Below are positions 8,946 through 17,871 of a stretch of DNA of 64,000 bases, in pieces. The DNA is from Vibrio sp. MedPE-SWchi (GTDB lineage Bacteria > Pseudomonadota > Gammaproteobacteria > Enterobacterales > Vibrionaceae), in contig MPDB01000004.1 of assembly GCA_001874155.1 (NCBI GenBank), positions 99,448 through 163,447 on the forward strand, written 5' to 3'. A program made the translations under genes and the position numbers. The notes beneath the pieces were generated by a model. It did not search any database, had not been told where the DNA came from, and was given only the letters and a program-made list of their open reading frames with translations. The number at the start of each line of letters is the position of its first letter. Positions within the stretch are counted from its first letter, which is position 1.

Positions 8946-11453
8946 ATGAATAAAGATAATGAAGGATGGATAAAGACAACTTGCGCATATTGTGGGGTAG
9001 GTTGCGGCGTGGAAGCGCGCCCAATGTCATCGGGAAAACTGGACATTCGTGGTGACCAAAGCCACCCATCAAATTTTGGCAAACTGTGTACCAAGGGAAT
9101 CGCTTTAGGGGATACGGTGATTCAAGATGGTCGATTACTGCACCCAACGCACATCACCGAAAGACAAAGCCATCGTGAAGACGCTCGAAAACACCTTCAA
9201 TGGGATGAGGCGACCCAACTGGTCGCGGATAAATTTTCACAAGCCATTGAACAGTATGGCCCTGACTCGGTCGCCTTTTATGTGTCAGGCCAACTTCTGA
9301 CCGAAGACTACTATGTGGCGAATAAGCTAATGAAAGGCTTTATTGGCAGCAGTAACATTGATAGTAACTCACGCCTTTGTATGGCTTCTTCTGTGGTCGG
9401 ACACAAGCGTGCCTTTGGCACAGATACCGTACCTGTAACCTATCAAGATCTTGAGCAATCGGAATTAGTGGTCATTGTGGGATCTAACCTTGCGTGGTGT
9501 CACCCGGTGTTGTTCCAGCGTCTTCGTCAGGCGAAGCAAACGAACCCAGCAATGAAAGTCATCGTTGTTGATCCAAGAGAAACCGAAACTTGTACGATTG
9601 CTGATCAGCATTTAGCGGTAAAGTCAGGCGCTGATGTCGCGCTGTTTAATGGCTTGCTCTCCTATCTAGATGAAAATGGAAGCGTGAATAGCGAGTTTGT
9701 CGCGAAGCATACCCAAGGTTTCTACAGCGCGATGAAACAAGCGAAAGAGCAACCGGATGTAGCCGAGATTACTGGCTTAGCTGCGGATGAGTTGATTGAG
9801 TTCTACCAAACTTTCTCGACAACAGATAAGGTGGTGACCATTTATTCGCAAGGCGTGAACCAATCTAGCCAAGGCTGCGATAAGGTCAACAGCATCATCA
9901 ACTGTCACCTTGCAACGGGTAAAATTGGAAAGTTGGGTTCTGGCCCATTTTCGGTGACGGGTCAACCCAATGCTATGGGCGGAAGAGAGGTGGGTGCACT
10001 GGCCAATACACTGGCGGCGCACGTGGAGTTTGATGATCCACTTCAGCATCAACTCATCAGCGAATTTTGGCAAACCGATGCCCTTGCTAAGCAGCCTGGT
10101 CTAAAAGCCATTGAACTGTTTGATGCGATGGCGGATGGAAAAATCAAAGCGGTGTGGATCATGGGCACCAACCCAATGGTGAGCCTACCCGATAGCGATA
10201 AGATTAAATTAGCGCTAGAAACCTGCCCGTTTGTTGTGGTCTCTGACTGCATTGAGGATACGGAAACGACCCGCATGGCCGATGTGGTTTTGCCTGCGCA
10301 AGGTTGGAGTGAGAAGTCGGGCACGGTGACCAATTCTGAACGCAGGATCTCTAGACAGCGACGCGTGTTACCAAGCCCAGGAAGTGCCAAACCAGACTGG
10401 TGGATCATCAGCGCAGTCGCCAAGAAAATGGGGTTTGAAAGCCGATTTAACTATCGCCATGAAGGTGAAGTGTTCAAAGAATACGCGCGTCTAACCTCTC
10501 TTGGGCATGAACAAAAACCGCGGGATTTGAATCTCATTGGCCTTACGCAGCTCGATGATTTTGGCTACAGCCGTTTAGTACCGCAGCAGTGGCCAGTTGT
10601 CGATCTTCAGGCTGAGCTAGTGCATCACGCCTTATTTCAAGACAACCAATTTTTCACTGCCAGTGGGAAAGCCAATTTTGTCGCCGTCACGCATGTGCAG
10701 CCGTTGAGTGAAACCAATGAACGTTATCCTCTGGTTCTGAATAGCGGTCGAACGCGCGACCATTGGCATACGATGTCTCGCACAGGTTTATCGCCTAGGT
10801 TGGCTTCTCACGCTCCTGAGCCGTATGTTCAGGTTCACCCCAAGACCGCTCGATTGCATCATATTGTTGATCAGCAGTTGGTGGAAGTTACCAGTGATAT
10901 CGGGAAAGTCATTGCTCGAGCGTCGGTGACGAGAGAAGTCAGCCCACAACAGTTATTCATGCCAATTCACTGGAATGCGATTACAGCCAAACAGAGCAAA
11001 CCGTGTGAACTGATTTCTCCTATCAGCGATAAGCTATCAGGACAGCCGGAGTTTAAGCATACGCCAGCCACTGTCTCGCCTTTATCCATGCTCTCTTCTG
11101 CCGTGGTTTTGTCGAGCGTGACCGTAGAATGTGAACCCTTTGATTACTGGAGCAGACAGAAGATTGAGGGCGGGTATCTGTATCGAATCGAGTCCTTTTT
11201 GGATCAGAAGGCGTTGACGGCTTTGATCAAATCGTCTGTCGCTCAACCTTCTGGTGAGGTCATGGAGACAACTGGAACGGACGTCTATCGCTCAGTGAGT
11301 GTGCAGCAAGATCGTTGCCAGCAACTGGTTTGGGTCGGAAGCACGCTCGATGAAGAAGAAATTAATCACCTCATCGCTCAATTTGATAAAACCTATGATG
11401 AACAAACCAAGTTTGATGCGGTACTTACGCCAGGAGAACAAAGCGCCGCATAG
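8946..11453 (+). CDS. nasA: Assimilatory nitrate reductase catalytic subunit NasA
   Basis: A cytoplasmic molybdopterin-dependent nitrate reductase of the Nap/Nas type, about 835 residues. The N terminus holds the [4Fe-4S] ligands (CAYCGVGC and KLCTKG), and the Mo-coordinating cysteine of Nap/Nas enzymes is in SRLCMAS. Cofactor motifs such as GTNPM, GQPNAMGGREVG and SGRTRDHWHTMSRTG follow. I chose the ATG at 8946 because GAGG lies about 5 bases ahead; an in-frame ATG at 8931 is possible. Some NasA proteins end in a BFD-like [2Fe-2S] domain; the last 120 residues here have only isolated cysteines, so that domain is absent. No separate electron-transfer subunit is encoded in the window. It is apparently monocistronic. 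Confidence 0.93.
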   Translation: MNKDNEGWIKTTCAYCGVGCGVEARPMSSGKLDIRGDQSHPSNFGKLCTKGIALGDTVIQDGRLLHPTHITERQSHREDARKHLQWDEATQLVADKFSQAIEQYGPDSVAFYVSGQLLTEDYYVANKLMKGFIGSSNIDSNSRLCMASSVVGHKRAFGTDTVPVTYQDLEQSELVVIVGSNLAWCHPVLFQRLRQAKQTNPAMKVIVVDPRETETCTIADQHLAVKSGADVALFNGLLSYLDENGSVNSEFVAKHTQGFYSAMKQAKEQPDVAEITGLAADELIEFYQTFSTTDKVVTIYSQGVNQSSQGCDKVNSIINCHLATGKIGKLGSGPFSVTGQPNAMGGREVGALANTLAAHVEFDDPLQHQLISEFWQTDALAKQPGLKAIELFDAMADGKIKAVWIMGTNPMVSLPDSDKIKLALETCPFVVVSDCIEDTETTRMADVVLPAQGWSEKSGTVTNSERRISRQRRVLPSPGSAKPDWWIISAVAKKMGFESRFNYRHEGEVFKEYARLTSLGHEQKPRDLNLIGLTQLDDFGYSRLVPQQWPVVDLQAELVHHALFQDNQFFTASGKANFVAVTHVQPLSETNERYPLVLNSGRTRDHWHTMSRTGLSPRLASHAPEPYVQVHPKTARLHHIVDQQLVEVTSDIGKVIARASVTREVSPQQLFMPIHWNAITAKQSKPCELISPISDKLSGQPEFKHTPATVSPLSMLSSAVVLSSVTVECEPFDYWSRQKIEGGYLYRIESFLDQKALTALIKSSVAQPSGEVMETTGTDVYRSVSVQQDRCQQLVWVGSTLDEEEINHLIAQFDKTYDEQTKFDAVLTPGEQSAA

Positions 11454-11467
11454 GCTTTAGATCATCA

Positions 11468-11505
11468 TAAGAACGTTTAGAGTTCGAGTTATCTAAGCGT
11501 TCTTA
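11468..11505 (+). terminator. Hairpin downstream of nasA
   Basis: A 13-bp inverted repeat (TAAGAACGTTTAG with CTAAGCGTTCTTA, one G-T pair) lies 15 bp after the nasA stop. The stem is strong but lacks a U tract, so it may stabilise the mRNA 3' end or need Rho. Confidence 0.45.
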
Positions 11506-11684
11506 GCCCAGCTCGTTTCAGTTTTTATGCCTAACAAAACGTGATTCAAAAAACCGAGAGAAAGGTTACTGCTTCTAAATAGGGCCCTGATTGGCAGAGT
11601 GTCGTCTTTGCAGCTACTTTTATGAGAGACACTTGTTTATTAATAATTAAAACAATAGCCACTTTTTCCCATGGAGCTCTAGGT

Positions 11685-13598
11685 ATGAAGCAGCTTGGAT
11701 TTAAGCAAAAACTATTAGCATCGGTACTGTTGCTCGTTGGCATCTCAGTATCCGTTGCCACCTATCTCTCTTACTTGAGCGAGAAAAAACTACTCGCGAA
11801 GTATATTACCGAAGCGAGTCAGAGTTACGTGAGATCAAAGGCTCAGGTGATAGAAGCCAAGCTAGGTGAAAAAGTCGCAGGGGTTGCTGAAGTTGGCGAG
11901 ATCTTTAAGGATAAACCCTACCCAGGCAGTACGGCAGAAGAGTATATCGATTTTACCCATGTACTAGCTGGGGCATTCAACACTGGAAGTGCATTTATAG
12001 GCTTTGAGGAAACCGGAGAGGCGTATTGGAATCAGACTTCTTCAGGTTGGCCTAACCACAAACTTGATGGTGATGTGAGGGAAAAAGGGTATTACAAAAC
12101 CGGACGACAGGCGAACACGCCAATTCCCACCGAACCGTATCTTGGGGAAGATGGCAAAACCTATTGGATCAGTATCATGCAGCGCACCAAAAGTGGTGTT
12201 GTCGCAACGGATATGAACCTGGCGTTTCTAGCGACCCTTGTACAAGATGATGATATCCCTCAAGGCGCTGTCGCACTCATCATTAACCAAGACACGACTT
12301 TACTCGCCTCGAACTCTCAGGCCATTAAGGCAGGGGAAAAAGGGAGTGACATGGCTTGGTTCCGCTCAACGGTTGAAGACGCAGTCAGTCAAAGTAGCGC
12401 AGCGATTGAATATGCGTACGAAGGAAAAGACAAAATCTTCTTTTCACATCGTATCAAGTTTGCGGATAAAAACTGGTATTACGCCATCAGTGTCGACAAA
12501 GAGTTCGCCTTTGCGGAGCTGGCCGAAGCCCGAATAGTCGCCACCTCAATAGCTTTGGTCGCCACCATTGTGAGTGTCATTGTCGCCTTCTTTATTATCC
12601 AAATGTTGTACAAACCTATTTTGTCACTGAAGCAGATGGTGATGGCGCTTTCTCGTGGCGATGGTGATCTCACTCAGCGGCTTGAAGTGAAAAGCAAAGA
12701 TGATTTGGGCCAAGTCGCTCAATCGATCAATGAGTTTATCGAAAGTTTGCAGCATATGATGATCGAGATTCAAGAGGCATCGGGATCGCTGCAGCTCAAC
12801 GTAGAACGCCTACGCGATCAGTCGTCTCGCAATAGTAATATTTTGCAAAACCATGTCTCGGAAACCGAACAAGTAGTGACAGCAATTGAAGAGATGAACG
12901 CAACTGCCGATTCAATGGCAACCGATGCGGCCAATACAGCCGACCTTACACAACAAGCCAGCCAAACCAGTGACGAGTCTCGTCAAATCGTTTCGCAGTC
13001 TCAAAATACGGTCTCTGCATTGATTGCGGAAGTCGACGAATCCGCGATTAATGTTCAGAAGATGGCCGATGAGACACAGGGTATTAACACGGTTTTAAGT
13101 GTGATCAGTGACATCGCAGAACAAACGAATTTGCTGGCGCTCAACGCGGCTATTGAAGCGGCTAGGGCAGGCGAGCAAGGTCGAGGTTTTGCCGTGGTTG
13201 CTGATGAAGTACGTAACCTAGCCAGCCGAACGAAAGACAGCACCGAAGAGATAGAAACGGCGCTGAGTAGTTTGGTGAAAGGCACGCAGGTAGTAGTTGA
13301 TTCTATGGAGAATACGAAAGCGCGTTGCCAAGAAGCCTCTGACGGGTCGGGTGGTGTTGGCGCAAGCTTAGAGAGCATGACCAATTACGTGAGTCAGATT
13401 AATGATTTGAGTACGCAGATTGCGACGGCAGCCGAAGAGCAAAGCAGTGTTACTCAAGAAGTCAGTCGTAACATGACGTCTATTAACGAAATTGTAGGGG
13501 ACTTGGATGCCAATGGGCGACAGGCTCTAGAGGATGCGGAAAATATCTCCTCAATCAATGAGCAGTTAAACAACATCGTAAATCGATTTAAATTGTAA
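11685..13598 (+). CDS. Methyl-accepting chemotaxis protein with dCache-type sensor
   Basis: A transmembrane chemoreceptor of about 637 residues. There is a membrane segment near residues 8-28, a periplasmic sensor of about 250 residues that resembles the double-Cache fold ([30 protein letters not shown]), a second membrane segment near 280-300, HAMP, and the conserved cytoplasmic signalling hairpin ([23 protein letters not shown]). The C terminus has no NWETF-like CheR-binding pentapeptide. The frame opens at 11622, but the hydrophobic leader begins right after the ATG at 11685 ([11 protein letters not shown]), which I chose. The ligand is unknown. The position between nitrate and nitrite reductase genes makes an energy or nitrogen-oxide cue conceivable, but this is only context. 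Confidence 0.92.
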   Translation: MKQLGFKQKLLASVLLLVGISVSVATYLSYLSEKKLLAKYITEASQSYVRSKAQVIEAKLGEKVAGVAEVGEIFKDKPYPGSTAEEYIDFTHVLAGAFNTGSAFIGFEETGEAYWNQTSSGWPNHKLDGDVREKGYYKTGRQANTPIPTEPYLGEDGKTYWISIMQRTKSGVVATDMNLAFLATLVQDDDIPQGAVALIINQDTTLLASNSQAIKAGEKGSDMAWFRSTVEDAVSQSSAAIEYAYEGKDKIFFSHRIKFADKNWYYAISVDKEFAFAELAEARIVATSIALVATIVSVIVAFFIIQMLYKPILSLKQMVMALSRGDGDLTQRLEVKSKDDLGQVAQSINEFIESLQHMMIEIQEASGSLQLNVERLRDQSSRNSNILQNHVSETEQVVTAIEEMNATADSMATDAANTADLTQQASQTSDESRQIVSQSQNTVSALIAEVDESAINVQKMADETQGINTVLSVISDIAEQTNLLALNAAIEAARAGEQGRGFAVVADEVRNLASRTKDSTEEIETALSSLVKGTQVVVDSMENTKARCQEASDGSGGVGASLESMTNYVSQINDLSTQIATAAEEQSSVTQEVSRNMTSINEIVGDLDANGRQALEDAENISSINEQLNNIVNRFKL

Positions 13599-13617
13599 GA
13601 GGATAGAGTGCTCTAAT

Positions 13618-13650
13618 GAGATAACGGACACAAATCGTGGCCGTTATCTC
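13618..13650 (+). terminator. Long perfect inverted repeat after the chemoreceptor gene
   Basis: A 10-bp perfect dyad (GAGATAACGG / CCGTTATCTC) with a further CAC/GTG pairing inside starts 20 bp after the stop codon. No U run follows, so it is either a Rho-assisted terminator or a structure protecting the mRNA end. Confidence 0.4.
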
Positions 13651-13714
13651 GGAGTATTGGCTGAATAATAACAAGAGGTTAATTGAAAGTGTGCTAAGGA
13701 GTCTTTCAAGTTAA

Positions 13715-14023
13715 CTATAAATCCCGCATGAGAATTTCATATTCTTCGTGCGCATTACCAATCAGCTTATTGAGTTCCGACGCATCTTGCACATCGAGCT
13801 CAAGTTCCCATGGCTTTTGTTTGTCCTTCCCGCAGATCTTCGTGACCGCTCCAAGAGGTTTGAAGGTGATATCACTCAGGTCAGTTTGGTGACGAATATT
13901 CTTGTCCCTTATCTCAACATCTAAAGTTCCTACTGGGTTTACGACAACGTGAGCAACAGGTGAATTGCTTTCTTGTCGTAGAGTGTTTCCTCGTAATTGG
14001 TAGTTTCTGTGTACAGTAATCAT
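13715..14023 (-). CDS. Hypothetical protein, 102 residues
   Basis: I do not recognise this family. The protein is soluble, with no signal peptide or membrane segment. It has an N-terminal beta-rich part (MITVHRNYQLRGNTLRQ; VVVNPVGTLDVEIRDK) and a helical acidic C terminus (DVQDASELNKLIGNAHEEYEI). GGAGG-like bases (rev. comp. of the stretch at 14031-14036) precede the ATG, and codon use looks like that of the neighbours, so it is probably a real gene. It stands alone, convergent with the chemoreceptor gene and divergent from the DUF5062 gene. Confidence 0.65.
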   Translation of the reverse strand: MITVHRNYQLRGNTLRQESNSPVAHVVVNPVGTLDVEIRDKNIRHQTDLSDITFKPLGAVTKICGKDKQKPWELELDVQDASELNKLIGNAHEEYEILMRDL

Positions 14024-14283
14024 AACGGCTAGCCTCCGTTTTTTGTGGGTGTCCCAAACAAGTGTAGAAGATTATTTCTCGATGTTTAGTGAAATAATTT
14101 GGAAAGTTTGATTGGCTATGAATCGTTTCTACAGGACTCTATGCCTCTAGACTTTTTGCCTTAATGTTCTCGTTTGACCTGATAATAATTGGCGGAGAGT
14201 TTAGAAATTGAGAACAAGGTAATATAGGAAAATCATTCATTTGATATACTCACAGCTTAACCGATACAGAGGATAGTGATGAT

Positions 14284-14544
14284 ATGTCGAAGACCGCTAA
14301 GATATTGAATGAAGATAAACTTGTTAAAAAAGCGCTAGATGTCGGTTTTAAGATGGCAAAGTTACAGGGGCTGAATTTACCTACTTCGCCTGCGCCGACT
14401 AAAGTGAAAGCGGTGTATTTGTTTTTAGTGGAAGTGAATCAAATTACACCTCTGCCAGACAGTAAATTGGATGGTGCGAACATCAAAAAACGATTAGCGT
14501 TATGGATGCACAGTGCCTTGCCCGATAACGATCCATTGAAGTAA
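14284..14544 (+). CDS. DUF5062 family small protein
   Basis: An 86-residue protein resembling the DUF5062 family seen in vibrios; function unknown. It looks all-helical and soluble (KTAKILNEDKLVKKALDVGFKMAKLQG; IKKRLALWMHSALPDNDPLK). It is a lone gene with its own upstream gap and is followed at once by a bidirectional terminator shared with nrfA. The family name is from memory. Confidence 0.7.
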   Translation: MSKTAKILNEDKLVKKALDVGFKMAKLQGLNLPTSPAPTKVKAVYLFLVEVNQITPLPDSKLDGANIKKRLALWMHSALPDNDPLK

Positions 14545-14579
14545 CTTAAATTATTCAAGAAAACCTAATTATCCAATAA

Positions 14580-14608
14580 AAAGAGCCAAGTCAATGACTT
14601 GGCTCTTT
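14580..14608. terminator. Bidirectional terminator between the DUF5062 gene and nrfA
   Basis: A 14-bp near-perfect stem AAAGAGCCAAGTCA / TGACTTGGCTCTTT is flanked by A runs on the left and T runs on the right. It is a textbook intrinsic terminator working in both directions for two converging genes. Confidence 0.9.
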
Positions 14609-14636
14609 GCTTTTCTACTTATTCGATCGGTATCGA

Positions 14637-16070
14637 CTAGTAAGTGGCTTCACGTTCTTCTGCGGCTTTTTCCCAGTTTGGTACGACATTTTTCAAGAAC
14701 TCTTGTTTCTCTTTGTTCATCGCATCCATATCCATACCAAGGGCTTGTTGCGCTTTTGCTTTGGTTGAAATGTCTGGAATTTGAATTGGCTCAGTAATGC
14801 CTTTCTTCGCAAGTAGACGAATGAGCTTAGTACGAGCATCGGCTGCGCTATCTACGGCTGTACCAAGAACCTCAAGAGCGATTTCTGGTGCGTGCATATG
14901 AACGCCGTGAGAAGCTATGGCGTAATCCCAACGCCATTGCGCGTGGCGGATATCCATGAGGATAGGGGCCATTTCTTCTTCTGTAGCACCTGCATCCCAA
15001 GCCGCGCCAGCTTCAAAGTGCGCCGCAACGATCTGTTTCTCAGCGGTCAGTTTCATGTTCAGAACTTGTGCTTTACGTGATGACACAATCTCTCTCAGCT
15101 GATCTTTGGTTTGGGTATGACACTGAGCACACGTGTCTTCGAATCGATCAAATGGGTTGCCCACTTTATGATCGGTGTACACGGTGCCGTCTTCTTTTGT
15201 TACTTTCGGCATATGACAGTCAACACACACCACCTTGTTTTTGCCATGTATTCCATCACGCCATGTTTCGTAACCTGGGTGCTGCGCTTTTAGCATGGGT
15301 GCTTTCGACACCTTGTGTGTCCAGTCTTTAAAGTTAAGAGCGTCGTAGTACTCTTCCATTTCGTTCACTCGAGTTCCTCTATCCCAAGGGAACTTCACGG
15401 CTTTCGTTGGGCCAGTAAAGTAGTACTCTACGTGACACTGTGCACAGACTGAGGCCTGTTGATCAAGGCGAGATTGGTGCTCGAATGGTTTATCGATGGC
15501 TTCAAATGCACGTTCAACATAAGGCTTGGTAATGGCGAGAGCCGGTTCACCCTTTTTGAACTCGTCACTGCGCGTATCATGACAATCTGCACAGCCAATC
15601 GGGTTGGCTATTTCAGCGCCGAGACGCGCCCATTTACCTTCAAAGTAACCATCTTCGCTGCGCTCTTCTATAACACGTCCAACGTCTGGGCTTTTACAGC
15701 TCCAACAGGCCATTGGCATTGGGCCTGAGGTTTCATCTTTTGGCCCACCAGTGCGAAGGGTTTGGCGAACGTCATCAACAGCAAAAAAGTGTCCGCGTGC
15801 TTTGTTGTAATCTTTAGCGAAGCCGTAGCCTGCCCACATGATGACCATGTTAGGGTCTTCTGCTAGGGCGTCTTCTAAGTGTTCACTTTCAGAGGTGGCT
15901 TTCCAAGATTGGTATTGGTCAGGGTGGTTTTGCTCGTAGGCGTCATTACGAGGGTCAGCTTCAGCTAATCCTTTTTCTCCAGATGCAGCGATGCTCGTTA
16001 CGCTAAATAAAGCGGTTGCGACGAATATCATTGCTGCAGCGGAATTAGGAATCCAATGCAATTTTTTCAC
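14637..16070 (-). CDS. nrfA: Ammonia-forming cytochrome c552 nitrite reductase NrfA
   Basis: A 477-residue periplasmic pentaheme enzyme reducing nitrite to ammonium with six electrons. It starts with a signal peptide (hydrophobic to about residue 29, cut near SIAAS). The catalytic heme motif is CWSCK, the Lys-ligated form diagnostic of NrfA, and four ordinary CxxCH motifs follow (CADCH, CAQCH, CVDCH, CAQCH). The catalytic His region [14 protein letters not shown] is present. It is transcribed leftward, divergently from nrfB, with about 519 bp of regulatory DNA between them. Most nrf operons have nrfA first in the same direction, so this split layout means two promoters. Confidence 0.97.
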   Translation of the reverse strand: MKKLHWIPNSAAAMIFVATALFSVTSIAASGEKGLAEADPRNDAYEQNHPDQYQSWKATSESEHLEDALAEDPNMVIMWAGYGFAKDYNKARGHFFAVDDVRQTLRTGGPKDETSGPMPMACWSCKSPDVGRVIEERSEDGYFEGKWARLGAEIANPIGCADCHDTRSDEFKKGEPALAITKPYVERAFEAIDKPFEHQSRLDQQASVCAQCHVEYYFTGPTKAVKFPWDRGTRVNEMEEYYDALNFKDWTHKVSKAPMLKAQHPGYETWRDGIHGKNKVVCVDCHMPKVTKEDGTVYTDHKVGNPFDRFEDTCAQCHTQTKDQLREIVSSRKAQVLNMKLTAEKQIVAAHFEAGAAWDAGATEEEMAPILMDIRHAQWRWDYAIASHGVHMHAPEIALEVLGTAVDSAADARTKLIRLLAKKGITEPIQIPDISTKAKAQQALGMDMDAMNKEKQEFLKNVVPNWEKAAEEREATY

Positions 16071-16199
16071 AGTGTTATCTCCGTATTCTGTTTGTTATAA
16101 ACAGCGTTGTGAACTGGCCATACCAAAATAAAGAATTGGAGAACTGAATAAGAGTGTAATAGAAGTAACAATAAATAATAATTGCTTACATTAAATTGG

Positions 16200-16213
16200 T
16201 TGTTTTAGATCAA
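16200..16213. promoter_or_regulatory. FNR-like site
   Basis: TTGTT-TTAG-ATCAA matches the FNR consensus TTGAT-N4-ATCAA in 9 of 10 positions. It lies 130 bp upstream of nrfA, which is far for direct contact unless the nrfA transcript has a long leader. Confidence 0.5.
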
Positions 16214-16221
16214 TTCCTAGT

Positions 16222-16237
16222 GGTGATGTAGCTCACG
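16222..16237. promoter_or_regulatory. CRP-like site
   Basis: GGTGA-N6-TCACG matches the CRP consensus TGTGA-N6-TCACA in 8 of 10 positions with the right spacing. CRP control of nitrite reductase would be plausible. It is only a match by eye. Confidence 0.35.
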
Positions 16238-16249
16238 ATTATCCCCTTC

Positions 16250-16265
16250 TACCCCTAAAGTGTTA
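16250..16265. promoter_or_regulatory. NarP-like 7-2-7 site, nrfA side
   Basis: TACCCCT-AA-AGTGTTA: the left heptamer matches the NarL/NarP consensus fully, the right one in 5 of 7 positions. Confidence 0.4.
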
Positions 16266-16361
16266 TTTATGAATTTCTTTAGGTTAAATTTATCAATGAC
16301 TTAGTGATATTGACCTTGTAATAAATAAGGTGATAGGTGTCTACTTTTTGAACGGTAATTC

Positions 16362-16377
16362 TACCTCTAACGGGGCA
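16362..16377. promoter_or_regulatory. NarP-like 7-2-7 site, central
   Basis: TACCTCT-AA-CGGGGCA: the left heptamer matches fully, the right in 5 of 7 positions, with correct 2-bp spacing. It is about 210 bp from the nrfB start. Confidence 0.4.
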
Positions 16378-16589
16378 TGAGAGTATTATGGTTATATAGC
16401 GTTGTGGCTTATTCCGAAATAAGAATTGATATCATTTAGAGTTTGTTTTTAATAACTCTGGAAGACGTTAAATTTGATCAGTAAATAACAATTGCGAATA
16501 GTTATCATTGTTAATTTAATATTTTGTCAGACTTTGAATTAATTTATGACTACTTGTTTTGGTTAGCGCTGATATAAGGAAAGGATAAA

Positions 16590-17177
16590 ATGGGCAATAT
16601 AAAGTTGGCCATAGCCATAATGCTGAAGTCTCTTCTTGCATTTTGCCTCTATGGTTATTCTCTTCATGCCGTTGCCGATACTTCAACCTTGCAGTCTGAA
16701 GATACGACAGGTAGACATGAAGTTACGCTTATCCGTGACAAGGATTACAAATGTGTTCAATGTCATAAGGATTCAAAGGAAACGCTTGCAGGTTCTCACG
16801 GTGAAGAAGCACATAGTATTCTTGGCCGAGAGGTTAACTGTACTGACTGCCATAACGGAATTGGTCCTGACCACCGTGAAGGCGCTCCTGAAGTTAATAA
16901 GTTCTCTAGTGCACAGTCTAAACAAGGCACCGAAAAGGTTTTTCTCGATCCAGAATTGATTTTGGATGCGAACAGCCAATGTACCGAGTGTCATACCCCT
17001 TCTAAACTGCAAGAGAAAAGCTGGACACACGATGTTCATGCGAAAAACCTGACCTGCTCAAACTGCCATGATGTACACGCCAATAAAGCGAAGGTGCTGG
17101 GTATCGAGCGCAAGGAAACCATTCAAATGTGTGTTGATTGCCACTCTGATTTTAACCAAAAAGAAGAGGAGAGGTAG
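16590..17177 (+). CDS. nrfB: Pentaheme cytochrome NrfB
   Basis: A 195-residue periplasmic electron donor to NrfA. A hydrophobic signal peptide covers about residues 8-30. Five CxxCH motifs are visible (CVQCH, CTDCH, CTECH, CSNCH, CVDCH), as expected for NrfB. AAGGAAAGG precedes the ATG. It is the first gene of the rightward nrfBCDE-dsbE-type-nrfF unit, and its stop is followed by the nrfC ATG after one base. Confidence 0.95.
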   Translation: MGNIKLAIAIMLKSLLAFCLYGYSLHAVADTSTLQSEDTTGRHEVTLIRDKDYKCVQCHKDSKETLAGSHGEEAHSILGREVNCTDCHNGIGPDHREGAPEVNKFSSAQSKQGTEKVFLDPELILDANSQCTECHTPSKLQEKSWTHDVHAKNLTCSNCHDVHANKAKVLGIERKETIQMCVDCHSDFNQKEEER

Positions 17178-17178
17178 T

Positions 17179-17871
17179 ATGAGCTGTTCTAGACGAAATT
17201 TTTTAGCGGGTGCTGGTGCCGTCATTATGACCACTGGCGTTGCGGGTACTGCTGCTCTCAATAGTCGAAAAACTCTGGCAAATGTTGAAGAAGAAGGCGG
17301 TAAGCTTTATGGCATGGTTCACGATGAGACGGCGTGTATTGGTTGTACTGCCTGTACTGAAGCGTGTCGAGAAGTGAACAAAGTACCTGAAGGCGTGTCT
17401 CGATTAGAGATCGTTCGAAGCGAGCCGATGGGCGAACATCCCGATGTGGAATACCGTTTTACGCGTAATTCATGCCAGCATTGTGACAACGCACCGTGTG
17501 TCATGGTTTGCCCGACAGGGGCAGCGTACAAAGATGAAAAAACAGGCATTGTCGACGTCCATAAAGAGAAATGTGTGGGCTGCGGGTATTGCCTATTAGC
17601 GTGCCCTTACCAAGTTCGATTCTTCCACCCTGAAAATGGGTCTGCCGACAAATGTAATTTCTGCCGTGATACCAACCTCGCCCAAGGCAAGTTGCCTGCG
17701 TGTGTTGAGTCGTGTCCAACCAATGCGCTCGTGTTTGGTGATCTTAATGATCCCGCAAGTGAGATCACTAAGTTACTGAATAATGAAATCGTCTATCGAG
17801 ACAAGCTGCATTTAGGTACGAAACCTAAGTTGTACAAAATACCACATCAGAAAGGGGAGGTTTCATCATGA
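17179..17871 (+). CDS. nrfC: NrfC, four-cluster ferredoxin subunit (Tat exported)
   Basis: A 230-residue iron-sulfur protein passing electrons from the NrfD quinol dehydrogenase to NrfB. A Tat signal (SRRNFLAGAG) opens the protein. Four [4Fe-4S] cysteine sets follow: CIGCTACTEAC, CQHCDNAPC-CP, CVGCGYCLLAC and CNFC with CVESC. The frame extends upstream to 17068, overlapping nrfB, but the twin-arginine signal and the GAGGAGAGG RBS fix the start at 17179. It overlaps nrfD by 4 bases (ATGA). Confidence 0.95.
   Translation: MSCSRRNFLAGAGAVIMTTGVAGTAALNSRKTLANVEEEGGKLYGMVHDETACIGCTACTEACREVNKVPEGVSRLEIVRSEPMGEHPDVEYRFTRNSCQHCDNAPCVMVCPTGAAYKDEKTGIVDVHKEKCVGCGYCLLACPYQVRFFHPENGSADKCNFCRDTNLAQGKLPACVESCPTNALVFGDLNDPASEITKLLNNEIVYRDKLHLGTKPKLYKIPHQKGEVSS

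Larger units (their letters stand above)
16071..16589. promoter_or_regulatory. Divergent control region nrfA / nrfB-F
   Basis: A 519-bp AT-rich gap with no gene. Several sites in it resemble binding sites for FNR, CRP and NarP; the better ones are listed separately. A further FNR-like half-site TTGAT lies at 16474-16478, closer to nrfB. This combination is what anaerobic, nitrite-responsive expression needs. Which site serves which gene cannot be settled from sequence alone. Confidence 0.6.

Noticed and set aside
11580..11620. Sigma-54 promoter before the chemoreceptor gene
   Set aside because: A TTGGC and a TTGC are present but 12 bases apart instead of 7, so the -24/-12 spacing is wrong.
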